Shown: positions 8,174 through 18,241, counted from the stretch's first letter. The stretch: 64,000 bases of DNA from JALYRV01 sp036675475 (GCA_036675475.1 JAKFEY010000042.1:9688-73687); one strand, 5' to 3'. Made by a program: numbers and translations. Notes: generated from the sequence alone by a model not told the origin.

Positions 8174-9126
8174 CGCCGCCGTCGCTCGACGACGTCCGCG
8201 CGGCGCGCGAGCGCATCGCCGCCCACATCCGGCCGACGCCGCTCATGCGGCATCCGCTGCTGGATGCGGAGTCAGGCCTCGAGATCCACGTCAAGCACGA
8301 GAATCACAATCCGACTGGTGCCTTCAAGGTGCGCGGCGGCCTCAACCTGATCGCCGCGCTTTCGCCGGAAGAACGCGCGCGCGGCGTCGTCACCGCCAGC
8401 ACCGGCAATCATGGCCAGTCGATCGCCATGGCGTGCCGGATTCACCGCGTGGCGTGCACGGTCTTCGTGCCCGACGGGAACAATCCTGACAAGAACGCGG
8501 CGATGCGCGCGTACGGCGCCGCGCTCGACGAGGGGGGACGCGACTTCGACGAGGCGCGCGAGCGCTGCGAGCGGCGAGCCGTCGAGACCGGCGCGCGCTA
8601 CGTGCACTCGGCCAACGAGCCGCGGCTGCTGGCCGGCGTCGGCACCTACGCGCTCGAAGTGTTCGAAGCGCTCAGCGGCATCGATACGGTGTTCGTGCCG
8701 ATTGGCGGCGGCAGCGGCGCGTGCGGGCTCATCACGGTTCGGAACGCGCTGGGCCTGAAGACGCAGATCGTCGGTGTCGGCGCCGCGCATGCGGATGCCG
8801 TCTACCGATCCTGGAAGGGCGGCGAACGGGTGACCGGCACCTCGGCTGCAACGTTCGCCGACGGCATCGCCACGCGCGTGACGTTCGACCTGACGTTCGG
8901 CCTCCTGAAGAAGCATCTCGACGATTTCGTCGTGCTCACCGAAGCGGAGCTCGAGGAGGGGGTGCGTCTCGCGCTGCGGGCCACGCACAATCTCGCGGAA
9001 GGCGCCGGAGCCGCGGCGCTCGGCGCCGCGCTGAAGTCTCGCGATCGCCTTGCTGGAGCGCGCACCGTGGCAGTGATGTCCGGCGGCAACATCGACACCG
9101 CCACGTTGCGACGGATTATCGGCTAG
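8164..9126 (+). CDS. Second PLP-dependent threonine/serine dehydratase
   Basis: The 320-residue product starts at a TTG at 8164, inside the end of the previous gene and preceded by AAGGGT at a fair distance; homology begins almost at once (SLDDVRAARERIAAHIRPTP). The PLP lysine is K55 in GAFKVRG; TASTGNHGQS, GGGSGACG and a final VMSGGNID match fold-type II dehydratases. It is clearly paralogous to the gene upstream but diverged, so the pair probably has different substrates. No ACT domain is present. The closest functional guess is a threonine or serine dehydratase. Confidence 0.82.
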   Translation: MELAPPSLDDVRAARERIAAHIRPTPLMRHPLLDAESGLEIHVKHENHNPTGAFKVRGGLNLIAALSPEERARGVVTASTGNHGQSIAMACRIHRVACTVFVPDGNNPDKNAAMRAYGAALDEGGRDFDEARERCERRAVETGARYVHSANEPRLLAGVGTYALEVFEALSGIDTVFVPIGGGSGACGLITVRNALGLKTQIVGVGAAHADAVYRSWKGGERVTGTSAATFADGIATRVTFDLTFGLLKKHLDDFVVLTEAELEEGVRLALRATHNLAEGAGAAALGAALKSRDRLAGARTVAVMSGGNIDTATLRRIIG

Positions 9127-9142
9127 CTCTCTGTTGGCCGAA

Positions 9143-9209
9143 AAATGGGGACGAGTCTTCATTATTCACTCCGCGGCCGCCAGTGAATAATTAAGACCCG
9201 TCCCCATTT
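9143..9209. repeat. 28-bp imperfect inverted repeat with GGGGACG arms
   Basis: The left arm at 9143-9170 and the right arm at 9182-9209 match at 26 of 28 positions around an 11-base GC loop. Arms start AAATGGGGACG and end ATTATTCACT. It lies between two convergent genes and overlaps the 3' end of the permease, encoding its last residues and stop codon. Palindromes of this sort often belong to REP/IS200-like (RAYT) repeat families; that link is inference. It could also work as a bidirectional terminator. Confidence 0.8.
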
Positions 9210-10511
9210 GTTCCAGAACCAGTACACCGGCACGCCGAGCAGGACGACGCCGATGCCCACGGCGGCGCGTTCCGGCTGCACGGCCAGCGTATTGAGCACG
9301 ATTGACGCGGCGGCCAGGATGAACAGCGCAGGCGTCACCGGATAGCCCGGCACCGAGAAGGGCCGCGGCGCGTTCGGCTCGCGCCGGCGGTACACGAAGA
9401 TGCTCATCGCGCCCACCGCATAGAACAGCCATCCCGCGAACACGACATACGTCAGCAGCTGCTCGAATGTGCCTGACACGGCGAGGACGATCGCCCAGGC
9501 GGAGCTGACGCCGACGGCCAGGGCCGGCGTGCCGAAGCGCGGGTGCACATCCGCCAGGCGCGCGAAGAAGACCTTGTCGCGCGCCATCGCGTAGTACACG
9601 CGCGGCGCGGTCAGCGTCAGGCCGTTCGCGGCGCTGAAGATCGAAATGAGAATCGCGCCCGCGATCAGCATGCCGGCGGCCGGCCCCATGATGGCCGTGA
9701 CGGCCTCCGCCGCCACGCGGTTGGACGTCGCGACCGCCGCCGGCCCGAGCGCCGCGATGTAGCCGACATTGGCGATCAGATAGATGCCGATCAGGGCCGC
9801 CGTGCCGATCGTCAGCGCGCGCGGGAAGCTGCGCTGCGGCGCGATCGCCTCTCCGGCCGAGAACGTCACGTACTGCCAGCCTTCGTACGCCCACAGCACG
9901 CCAATCATCGCCGTGCCGAGCCCGGCCATCAGCGCGCCCGTGTCCATGACCGGCAGCGTCTGGGCGCTGACGCCGTCGAATCCCTGGCCGACCACGACGA
10001 ATACGACGCTGATGCCGACGAGCGCGCCGACCTTCAGCGCCGTCGTGAGGTTCTGGACGTTCGCGCTTTTCCGCGTGCCGATGATGTTGATCGCGGCAAT
10101 CGCGACGATCATCGCGACCGACAACGCGCGGGCCCCGGCAGGTGAGAGCGTTACGAACTGCCCGGCATAGTTCGAGAACGCCACGGAGAGCGTGGCCAGC
10201 GAGCCGCTGCTGATGACGAAGAACAGCGTCCAGCCATAGAGGAACGCCGGCAGCCGGCCGAACGCATCGCGGATGTAGATGTAGATCCCGCCGGCTTGCG
10301 GGTTCCTGGCGCCGAGCTCGCCGTAGGTGAGCGCGCCCAGCAGTGACAGCACGCCGCCGGCCAGCCACACGGCCAGCGCGAGGCCGACGTGGCCGCCGCT
10401 CTGCGCGAGCACGCTGCCGGGAACGAGGAAAATGCCGGAGCCGATGACCGTGCCCACGAGCAGCAGCGTCAGGTCGGTCTGGCGCAGCGTGCGCGCGAGC
10501 GGCTCGGACAT
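9162..10511 (-). CDS. APC-family amino acid permease
   Basis: The 449-residue protein has about twelve hydrophobic segments and the APC-superfamily N-terminal signature (TDLTLLLVGTVIGSGIFLVPG), where GSGIF is the unwound substrate-binding turn of TM1. It also carries GARNPQAGGIYIYIRDAFG and the later WAYEGWQ region. It is closest in general look to LAT/YfnA-type amino acid transporters of the inner membrane. The substrate is unknown. The last dozen or so residues (VLIIHWRPRSE) are encoded by the palindromic repeat at 9143-9209, so the native C-terminus may have been altered by repeat insertion. It lies convergent to the dehydratase pair. Confidence 0.88.
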   Translation of the reverse strand: MSEPLARTLRQTDLTLLLVGTVIGSGIFLVPGSVLAQSGGHVGLALAVWLAGGVLSLLGALTYGELGARNPQAGGIYIYIRDAFGRLPAFLYGWTLFFVISSGSLATLSVAFSNYAGQFVTLSPAGARALSVAMIVAIAAINIIGTRKSANVQNLTTALKVGALVGISVVFVVVGQGFDGVSAQTLPVMDTGALMAGLGTAMIGVLWAYEGWQYVTFSAGEAIAPQRSFPRALTIGTAALIGIYLIANVGYIAALGPAAVATSNRVAAEAVTAIMGPAAGMLIAGAILISIFSAANGLTLTAPRVYYAMARDKVFFARLADVHPRFGTPALAVGVSSAWAIVLAVSGTFEQLLTYVVFAGWLFYAVGAMSIFVYRRREPNAPRPFSVPGYPVTPALFILAAASIVLNTLAVQPERAAVGIGVVLLGVPVYWFWNKWGRVLIIHWRPRSE

Positions 10512-10546
10512 GGCGCGTTATATCACGCCGGTGGCGACCCCGGCGG

Positions 10547-10771
10547 CTATTCGCGGCCGGCGGCGCGTTCCCAGGCTTCGCGGCGAGACGCCGCTTCGGC
10601 CACCGAGGCGTACTTGTGAACACCGCGGGGGAACCGGCGGGCGTTCTGCGGCGCCAGGCCGGCGGCCGTGTTGGACAGCTCGCAGGCGAGCTCGAGATTG
10701 CGGGGATCGAGCCGCGGACGGAGCAGGGCCGGCGGCATGTCGGCGACCGAGCGGAATTTTCGCACCGGCAT
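10547..10771 (-). CDS. Small protein coupled to nucleotidyltransferase, unknown
   Basis: The product has 74 residues starting MPVRKFRSVADMPPALLRPR and ending in a charged helix (YASVAEAASRREAWERAAGRE). I do not recognise a named domain. Its ATG overlaps the stop of the nucleotidyltransferase by one base (TGATG), so translation is coupled. Small basic partners next to MNT/AbiEii-like nucleotidyltransferases often form toxin-antitoxin-like pairs; that role is inference here. A GTG one codon upstream is an alternative start. Confidence 0.6.
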   Translation of the reverse strand: MPVRKFRSVADMPPALLRPRLDPRNLELACELSNTAAGLAPQNARRFPRGVHKYASVAEAASRREAWERAAGRE

Positions 10772-11241
10772 CACTCATCCTCCAGGGCAAACCGGTCTTT
10801 GAGGACCTGCGCATCAAGGCGGTCCTGTTGCCGGACAGTGTCGCGCTTCATCCGGTACAGCATGCGGGGCGTGGCGACGCGGATAGTGACCTCGCCGATG
10901 CGCAAGCTCTCGTACTCGACATCGTCATACGCCGTTGCCTCGCCCAGCCGCGCGAGGATATCCAGCCAATAGTCGGTGTCCGGAGGCGCGTACTGGATCG
11001 CGGGGTATTCGCCGCCCAGGTCGCTCGCGGAGATCGCGTCTATCTCGGGATCGGCGAAGACGTCGCGCAGCGCAGTCCGGAGTCTGGCGATGTTGGCCTC
11101 GGTCGGATCGACGAAGACGTCCATGTCGCGCGTGGCGCGGACGAGACCTTGTGCGGCCATCGCCATCGAGCCCACAAGCACGTAGTCCACGCGGTGCCTC
11201 TCAAAGGCCTCCAGGATTCGCATGGCCTCGACGAAGGTCAT
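10771..11241 (-). CDS. Nucleotidyltransferase-fold protein (AbiEii/MNT-like)
   Basis: The 156-residue product has the minimal nucleotidyltransferase pattern: VDYVLVGSMAMAAQGLVRAT, then RDMDVFV, giving the GS...DxD metal-binding core. The rest is helical, including a dimer-type region with an MLYRMKRDTVRQQDRLD segment typical of DUF6036/AbiEii-like stand-alone transferases. The family includes toxins of abortive-infection systems and house-keeping tRNA or antibiotic nucleotidyltransferases. The coupled small downstream gene favours a toxin-antitoxin-like pair. It lies 28 bases downstream of the EF-G-like gene on the same strand, so it could be read through from it. Confidence 0.75.
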   Translation of the reverse strand: MTFVEAMRILEAFERHRVDYVLVGSMAMAAQGLVRATRDMDVFVDPTEANIARLRTALRDVFADPEIDAISASDLGGEYPAIQYAPPDTDYWLDILARLGEATAYDDVEYESLRIGEVTIRVATPRMLYRMKRDTVRQQDRLDAQVLKDRFALEDE

Positions 11242-11269
11242 GCGACGAGTCTACCCCAGCCGCCCCGGC

Positions 11270-13369
11270 CTACACTTCCTCTTCCACCACCCCCGCCCGC
11301 TCGGCCTTCGACTTCTCGATGATCTTCAGCTGCTGATGCGCGGGCACCTCGTCGTAGTGCGAGAACTCCATGTGGTACCCGCCGCGGCCGCCGGTCATCG
11401 ACGTGAGCTGCTGCTCGTAGCTGAGCATCTCGGCCATCGGCACCTGCGCCTTGATCACCGTCGAGGGGCCGCGGGTGTCCATGCCGGAGATCCGGCCGCG
11501 CCGGCCGTTCAGATCGCCCATCAGATCGCCGGCGAAGTCGTTCGGCGCCACCACTTCGACGTGCATGATCGGCTCGAGGATTGTCGGACGGCAGCGCGTC
11601 ATCGCGTCGCGGAACGCGAGGCGGCCCGCCATCTTGAACGACATTTCGTTCGAGTCGACGTCATGGTACGAGCCGTCGTAGACGGTGACCTTGAAGTCGA
11701 CGACGGGGAAGCCGGCGAGATAGCCGCGCATCCGCGTTTCCTGGATACCCTTCTCGATGGCCGGCACGAACCCGCGCGGGATGGCGCCGCCGAAGATGTC
11801 GTCCTCGAACTGGAAGTCGCCGCCGCGTGGCAGCGGCTCCATCCGGATCTTGCAGTCGCCGAACTGCCCGTGGCCACCCGTCTGCTTCTTGTGGCGGCCG
11901 TGCGCCTCGGTCGACGCCGTGATCGTCTCGCGGTACGGGATGCGGGGCAGCTTCAGGTTGACCTCGACGCCGAAGCGCCGCTTCAGCTTCGCGACCGTCA
12001 CTTCGATGTGCAGCTGCCCCTGACCCGACAGCAGCAGCTCGTGCGTCTGTGGATCGCGCGAGTAGCCGATGGACGGGTCCTCTTCCATCAACCGGTGCAT
12101 CGCCGTGCTGATCTTGTCCTCGTCGCCGCGGGTCTTCGGCTCCATCGCGTAGGAGATGACCGGCTCGGGGAACGTCAACGGCTGCATCACGAACCCGCCG
12201 TTGCGATCGCCGATGGTGTCGCCCGTCTGCGTCTCCTTCAGCTTCGCCACCGCGCCGATGTCGCCCGCGTGTACTTCCGGCACGTGGGTCTGCGTCTTGC
12301 CCTGCACGAGCAGCAGATGTCCGAGCCGCTCCTGCGAGTCGCGCGTGATGTTGGTGACGTTCGAGTCGGACTTCAGCGTGCCCGTCACGACGCGAAACAG
12401 CGTGATGCGCCCGGCGAACTGATCCGCGATCGTCTTCCACACGTACGCCACGGCGGGCCCTGAGGGATCGGCTTCCTTCTCGACCGGCTCCTCCGTCCCG
12501 GGCTTCACGCCGGTCATGGGATGCTCGGTCGGCGCCGGCACGTAGTGCACGATGGCGTCGAGCAGCGGCTGGATGCCGATGTTGTGCAGCGCCGAGGCGC
12601 ACACCACGGGATACACGCGCCCGGCCCGCACGCCGCGGTGCAGGCCGTCGAGCAGTTCCTCCTGCGTCAGCGTGCCCGCCTCGAAGAACTTCTCCATCAG
12701 CGCATCATCGGCCTCGGCCACCATCTCGATCAGCGACTCGCGCGCGGCGTTGGCCGCGTCGACGTACGCGCCCGGCACGCCGGTTTCGGTCATGCGGCCG
12801 CTGTCGTCAATCGCAAAGCTGTAGGCCTTCATGGCGACCAGGTCGATCACGCCCGTGAAGCCTTTTTCCTCGCCGATGGGCAGCTGCACGGCCACCGCGC
12901 CGCGCCCGAATGCCGCGCGAATCGACTCGAGCGCGCGCTCCATGCTGGCGCGGTCGCGATCGAGACGATTCACGACGAACAGGCGCGGGACCTCGAGCTC
13001 ATCGGCCGCCGCCCAGATCTTTTCGGTCGACACCTGCACGCCGCCGACGGCGTCGACCACGACCAGCGCCGCTTCCACCACCCGCAGCGCCGCGCGCGCG
13101 TCGCTCAGGAAGTTGCCCATGCCGGGCGTGTCGATGACATTGATCTTGCACTTGTTCCACTCGACCGCCGCGAGGCCCGCCGAAAGCGTGTGCTTGCGCG
13201 CGATCTCTTCCTCGTCATAGTCGGTGATGGTGGTGCCATCGTCGACTTTGCCGAACCGGTTGACGGCGCCTGAATCGAAAAGGAGTGCGGAGGTGAGCTG
13301 GGTTTTTCCTGAACCGCTGTGGCCGACCAGGGCCACGTTGCGGATGGCTGCAGCGTCGTAGACCTTCAT
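11270..13369 (-). CDS. EF-G-like translational GTPase (EF-G2 type)
   Basis: The 699-residue protein has the EF-G domain order: a GTPase domain with G1 GHSGSGKT (residues 16-23), G3 DTPG near residue 80 and G4 NRLD near 135, then domains II-V including RGFVPAIEKGIQE. G1 differs from canonical EF-G (AHVDAGKT) and matches the EF-G-2/FusA2-like clade seen in Thermus and actinobacteria. The main fusA normally sits in the str operon, so this is probably the accessory paralogue. Such proteins bind ribosomes and hydrolyse GTP, but their cellular role is unsettled; possibilities are recycling or a stress function. Confidence 0.88.
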   Translation of the reverse strand: MKVYDAAAIRNVALVGHSGSGKTQLTSALLFDSGAVNRFGKVDDGTTITDYDEEEIARKHTLSAGLAAVEWNKCKINVIDTPGMGNFLSDARAALRVVEAALVVVDAVGGVQVSTEKIWAAADELEVPRLFVVNRLDRDRASMERALESIRAAFGRGAVAVQLPIGEEKGFTGVIDLVAMKAYSFAIDDSGRMTETGVPGAYVDAANAARESLIEMVAEADDALMEKFFEAGTLTQEELLDGLHRGVRAGRVYPVVCASALHNIGIQPLLDAIVHYVPAPTEHPMTGVKPGTEEPVEKEADPSGPAVAYVWKTIADQFAGRITLFRVVTGTLKSDSNVTNITRDSQERLGHLLLVQGKTQTHVPEVHAGDIGAVAKLKETQTGDTIGDRNGGFVMQPLTFPEPVISYAMEPKTRGDEDKISTAMHRLMEEDPSIGYSRDPQTHELLLSGQGQLHIEVTVAKLKRRFGVEVNLKLPRIPYRETITASTEAHGRHKKQTGGHGQFGDCKIRMEPLPRGGDFQFEDDIFGGAIPRGFVPAIEKGIQETRMRGYLAGFPVVDFKVTVYDGSYHDVDSNEMSFKMAGRLAFRDAMTRCRPTILEPIMHVEVVAPNDFAGDLMGDLNGRRGRISGMDTRGPSTVIKAQVPMAEMLSYEQQLTSMTGGRGGYHMEFSHYDEVPAHQQLKIIEKSKAERAGVVEEEV

Positions 13370-13432
13370 AGCGGCATACCCTCCGAGAGGCGTTCTCCAC
13401 GCCGCCTCTCGAGCGAATCATATCGGAGGGGA

Positions 13433-13543
13433 TAGGCCAGAGGCCAGAGGCTGGAGGCCAGAGGCCAGAGACCAAAAAAGCCAGCAGGCCCGTGTGCCTG
13501 CTGGCTCATCCCTAGCCTGTGGCCCATGGCCTCTGGCCTACTC
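13433..13543. repeat. CCAGAGG-word inverted arrays flanking a hairpin
   Basis: Left words of the GGCCAGA type (13436-13473) and right words ending CCTCTGGCC (up to 13539) are inverted relative to each other and flank the hairpin at 13479-13506. The right arm overlaps the stop codon of the permease gene at 13538. Same architecture as the elements at 23457-23590 and 28409-28538, but with a different 7-mer word. Confidence 0.65.
13474..13506 (-). terminator. Terminator hairpin of the YIP1-MacA-permease operon
   Basis: AGCCAGCAGGC (13479-13489) pairs perfectly with GCCTGCTGGCT (13496-13506), loop CCGTGT. Read on the minus strand the hairpin is followed by TTTTTT (13474-13479), a classic intrinsic terminator about 30 bases after the operon's last stop. 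The hairpin also belongs to the AGCC...GGCT repeat family. Confidence 0.8.
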
Positions 13544-14824
13544 GTAACGCAGAGCTTCGATGGGGTCCAGCCGCGAGGCGCGGACGGCGGGAATCATGCC
13601 GAAGAGGACGCCGACGCCGGCGGAGAAGCCGAGGCCGAGGGCGAACGACCACCAGGGCAGCGAGATGGGGAAGCCCGAGACCAGGTGGATGAGCAGGCCG
13701 ATGCCGCTGCCGAGCAGAATCCCGATGATGCCGCCGGTGGAGGTGACGAACACCGCCTCGAGCAGGAACTGCCAGAGAATCTCGACGCGCCGCGCGCCAA
13801 GCGCCTTGCGCACGCCGATCTCGCGCGTGCGCTCGGTCACGCTGATCGTCATGATGGCCATGACGCCGATGCCGCCGACCATCAGCGCGATCGAGGAGAT
13901 GACGACCAGCGCGAAGAACGTGGCGGCGCTGATCTGATCCCAGAGCTTCAGGATCGAGTCCTGCGTGAGCACGTCGAAGTCGTTCGGCTGATCGAGGCGC
14001 AGGTTGTGCCGGATCCGCATGACCTCCTCCACCTCGCGCAGCGCGACTTCCCGATCCACGCCGGGCCGCGGCACCGCCGCCAGCAGGATGCTGCGCATCT
14101 CGCCGCGCCCCGCGCGGAACGCGCGGATGCCGAACTGCTTCTGGTACGTCGTGTGCGGAATGATGACGAAGTCGTCGACGCCGACGTTGAACCCGCCCGG
14201 CGTGGGCCGCGGCTCGACGACGCCGACCACGGTGAACTGGCGGAAGCCGAGCCGCACCGTCTTACCGAGCGGATCGACGCTCGGGAACAGCGCCTTGTAG
14301 GCGGTCTGGCCGAGCACGATCACGTCGGCGCGGCGGTCCACCTCGCTGCCGGTGAAGAACCGCCCGGCTTCCAGGTCGAGCCGCATCACTTCGGCGTAAG
14401 CCTCGGTGCTGCCGAGCACCTGCAGCAGCTTCGTGCGCTCGCCGCCGTAGTAAACGCGCTCCTGCGTCGGCGGGCCGCCGTCGCCAAGAATGATGTCGAC
14501 CGTCTGAATCGAGGGCGCGCCGCGCTCGATGGCCAGCGCGTCCTGCGGTGTCATGTTCGGCCGCTGCAGCAGATCCTGGAAGTCCGCGCCCGACGCCATG
14601 CTTACGCCGCTGAACTTGGCGACGAAGATCGTGTCGGGCCCCACCGCGGCGATCGAATCGCGCAGCGACTGATCGAAGCCGCGAATCAGCGCCGTCATGC
14701 CGACAATCGACGTGATGCCGATGACGACGCCCAGCACCGTGAGCCCCGACCGCATCTTGTTGTTGCGGACGGTGTCGTACGCCATGCGTACGATTTCGTC
14801 GAGCAGCCCTGCGCGGATGGCCAT
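13538..14824 (-). CDS. MacB-type ABC permease (second of pair)
   Basis: The 428-residue protein has an N-terminal membrane helix (RSGLTVLGVVIGITSIVG), a large periplasmic MacB-PCD domain (residues about 50-290) and three C-terminal helices of the FtsX type containing ERTREIGVRKALGARR, the cytoplasmic coupling motif. Proteins of this kind act as mechanotransmission permeases in MacAB-like efflux or lipoprotein transport, and need an ATPase. No ATPase domain is fused or adjacent. It is the last gene of the minus-strand operon with a sister permease and a MacA-like adaptor. Confidence 0.88.
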   Translation of the reverse strand: MAIRAGLLDEIVRMAYDTVRNNKMRSGLTVLGVVIGITSIVGMTALIRGFDQSLRDSIAAVGPDTIFVAKFSGVSMASGADFQDLLQRPNMTPQDALAIERGAPSIQTVDIILGDGGPPTQERVYYGGERTKLLQVLGSTEAYAEVMRLDLEAGRFFTGSEVDRRADVIVLGQTAYKALFPSVDPLGKTVRLGFRQFTVVGVVEPRPTPGGFNVGVDDFVIIPHTTYQKQFGIRAFRAGRGEMRSILLAAVPRPGVDREVALREVEEVMRIRHNLRLDQPNDFDVLTQDSILKLWDQISAATFFALVVISSIALMVGGIGVMAIMTISVTERTREIGVRKALGARRVEILWQFLLEAVFVTSTGGIIGILLGSGIGLLIHLVSGFPISLPWWSFALGLGFSAGVGVLFGMIPAVRASRLDPIEALRYE

Positions 14825-14907
14825 CTATTTCCCTCCGGCGGGGGCCCCTGCACCCCGCCTGGCCTCGTCGCTCGCGGGGCCCCCACGCCCCGCTCCGCTC
14901 CTCGGCA
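14825..14907 (-). repeat. GC-rich direct repeat between the two permeases
   Basis: On the minus strand two units of the form GCGGGG-YG-YR-GGGGCCCC occur about 40 bases apart, separated by GAGCGACGAGGCC. The segment ends with GGAGG about 7 bases before the second permease start and so supplies its ribosome-binding site. It looks like a dispersed intergenic repeat; no gene is present. Confidence 0.45.
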
Positions 14908-16131
<1,224 letters not shown>

Positions 16132-16134
16132 GTC

Positions 16135-17484
16135 CTACTGTCGCGTGGTGCCCACGGCCGGCACCACCTTCACCGGGTCGCCATCCTGCAAGGATCGTAC
16201 GGAGCTGAACGGCCCGACGATCACCTCGTCGCCCGCTTTCAGGCCGGTGACGACTTCGAAGAAGCGCTCGCCGGCGATGCCCGTCTTGACCGGCGTGAAC
16301 ACCGCGCGGCCGTCCTTCACGAGGAACACGCCCTCGAGCTCCTTGCGCGTCTGCCCGGCCGGCAGCTGCGCATCGGCTGGCGCGGCGGCGGGGCGGCGCG
16401 GGCGGCGCTCGCCCTCGGCCGGCGCCGGCTCGCGGACGATGTCGCCCTTCTGATCGACGACCATTTCGCGCACGGTCGTCGCCTGAATCGGGACGGCGAC
16501 GGTCTGGGTGCGCGTGGCCGTGGTGATCTCGGCCGTGCAGGTGAAGCCGGGCCGGATGTCGGGCACTTCGCCCTCGAGCTGCACGACCACCTTGAAGTTG
16601 GTCGCGGTGCGCGCGCCGGTGGCGCCGGCGGCCTGAATCGGGCTGTTGCCGACTTCGGTGACCTTGCCGGTGTAGGTGCGATCCGGAAACGCGTCGATGG
16701 TGATCTTCGCGGTCTGGCCGATCTGCACGTAGGGGATGTCCGTTTCGTCGACTTCGACTTCCGCCTCGATGACCGACATGTCGGCGATCGTCAGCAGCAC
16801 GGTGCCGGCGTTGTTCATGGTGCCGACCACCACCATTTCGCCTTCCTCGATGTTGCGCCGCGTGACGAGGCCGCTGATGGGCGCGTCGATGCGGACCTTG
16901 CTCAGATCGAGACGCGCGCCCGAGAGGCTGGCCTGTTCCTGGCGCAGGCGGCTTTCCGCCGCCGTGACCGCCTGCAGCTGCGCGCGCAGGTCGCCTTCGC
17001 GCAGCGATACTTCGCTTTGCGCGCGCTCGAGCACCTCACGCGTGATCAGGCCTTCCTTGGCGAGCTCCTGCTGGCGGCGCAGGTTGTCCTGCGCCTGCTT
17101 GAGCGCCACGCGCGTGTTCTCCACCGCGGTGCGCGACTGCGCGACCGCGGAGCGCGCGCCTTCGAGTCCGGCCTCGCTGCGCTGCACGGCGCTGGTCAGG
17201 TTGCGCGGATCGATCTGCAGCAGCAGCTGACCGGCCTGGACGCGGTCGCCTTCGTTGACGGCGAGGCTCGTCACGCGGCCCATCGTGTCGGCCGAGATGT
17301 CGACCGACCGCTTCGGCTGCAGCGTGCCGCTGGCCGAGACGATGGCCTCGAGATCGCGCTTCTGCAGTTTCTCGACGTTGACCTCGACACCCGACTCGCG
17401 CTTGAAGTTCAGGTTGGCGAAGACGATGGCGCCGAGCACCACGACGATGCCGAGCGCGATCAGAATCTTCTTTCCACGACTCAT
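16135..17484 (-). CDS. MacA-like periplasmic adaptor (HlyD/RND family)
   Basis: The adaptor bridges an inner-membrane exporter to an outer-membrane channel. The 449-residue protein has an uncleaved N-terminal anchor (KKILIALGIVVVLGAIVFAN), a barrel/lipoyl half (VNEGDRVQAGQLLLQID), a long helical hairpin (about residues 95-190), the second lipoyl half (IDAPISGLVTRRNIEEGEMV) and a beta-barrel domain. A proline/alanine/arginine-rich insert lies near residues 345-375. The ATG at 17484 is chosen because GGAGC lies 9 bases upstream and homology begins there. It begins 6 bases after the YIP1 gene stop. Confidence 0.9.
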   Translation of the reverse strand: MSRGKKILIALGIVVVLGAIVFANLNFKRESGVEVNVEKLQKRDLEAIVSASGTLQPKRSVDISADTMGRVTSLAVNEGDRVQAGQLLLQIDPRNLTSAVQRSEAGLEGARSAVAQSRTAVENTRVALKQAQDNLRRQQELAKEGLITREVLERAQSEVSLREGDLRAQLQAVTAAESRLRQEQASLSGARLDLSKVRIDAPISGLVTRRNIEEGEMVVVGTMNNAGTVLLTIADMSVIEAEVEVDETDIPYVQIGQTAKITIDAFPDRTYTGKVTEVGNSPIQAAGATGARTATNFKVVVQLEGEVPDIRPGFTCTAEITTATRTQTVAVPIQATTVREMVVDQKGDIVREPAPAEGERRPRRPAAAPADAQLPAGQTRKELEGVFLVKDGRAVFTPVKTGIAGERFFEVVTGLKAGDEVIVGPFSSVRSLQDGDPVKVVPAVGTTRQ

Positions 17485-17489
17485 GCTGA

Positions 17490-18209
17490 TTAGCTCCGTG
17501 ACGAAATGAACGCGGCAAAGCCCAGCGCGATGACGAAGTAGATGCCGAACAGCACCATGGCCACCGAGCTCGTCTTGCGCTTGTAGAGGACCGCGATCCC
17601 GACCGACAGCACGAACAGCCACCAGAGCAGGAATAGATCCATCATGCCGAGCAGCCGCGCGGCAAAGGACGATTCATCCAGCATCGGGAAGAGCACGCCC
17701 AGGTTGGTCGCCCCGGTCATCGTGCCCTTCACGTAGTTGATGGGCGTGGTGACGAGGAACGCGAGCGCCGAGATGATCTGCGAGTGCGCCACCACCGCCA
17801 TCACCTGCTTGAAGGTGGCCGAGCCGCCCATCAGCGCGTTGAAGATGGCGTAGAGGATGCCGCCCATGATCAGCGCGCCGAGCGGCACGCCGACGATGAA
17901 CTGCACGGCGCCCATGTAGGCGGCGTACTTCGACATGCTGCGCATGCCTTCGTACTGCTCGTCGGTGACGGTGTTGCCGAATGCCTCCTGCTGGGAGACG
18001 GCCTGATCGAGCCAGGCCTGCTGGCCGCGCTCGCTCGACAGCAGCAGCCCGACGGCCAGGGTCGAGATGATGGTGACGAGCATCAGCGCGCCGCCCACGC
18101 GCGGCGCGGCGACGATTTTCTCGAAGGTGGCGCGCGGCGCCGTGATGACGCCGACGGCGCGCGACATCAGGCTCGGGGGTGTGGGACGTTCCGCAACAGG
18201 CTCAGACAT
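17490..18209 (-). CDS. YIP1-family membrane protein
   Basis: The 239-residue protein has a short soluble N-terminus (SEPVAERPTPPSLMSRAVGVITAP, with the YIP1-like RATFEKI segment) and about five hydrophobic helices. Yip1-domain proteins in bacteria are poorly understood integral membrane proteins; in Acidobacteriota they commonly precede MacA/MacB genes, as here. It is the first gene of the operon, divergent from the outer-membrane protein gene at 18321. A role in exporter assembly is only an inference from position. Confidence 0.75.
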   Translation of the reverse strand: MSEPVAERPTPPSLMSRAVGVITAPRATFEKIVAAPRVGGALMLVTIISTLAVGLLLSSERGQQAWLDQAVSQQEAFGNTVTDEQYEGMRSMSKYAAYMGAVQFIVGVPLGALIMGGILYAIFNALMGGSATFKQVMAVVAHSQIISALAFLVTTPINYVKGTMTGATNLGVLFPMLDESSFAARLLGMMDLFLLWWLFVLSVGIAVLYKRKTSSVAMVLFGIYFVIALGFAAFISSRS

Positions 18210-18241
18210 GGCTCACTCGGACCTCGGGTTTGGGAGTCGCA

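Noticed and set aside
10518..10817. Alternative minus-strand frame overlapping the small coupled protein
   Set aside because: It overlaps the nucleotidyltransferase end in another frame and gives an Arg/Pro-rich product; the frame coupled by TGATG is more credible.
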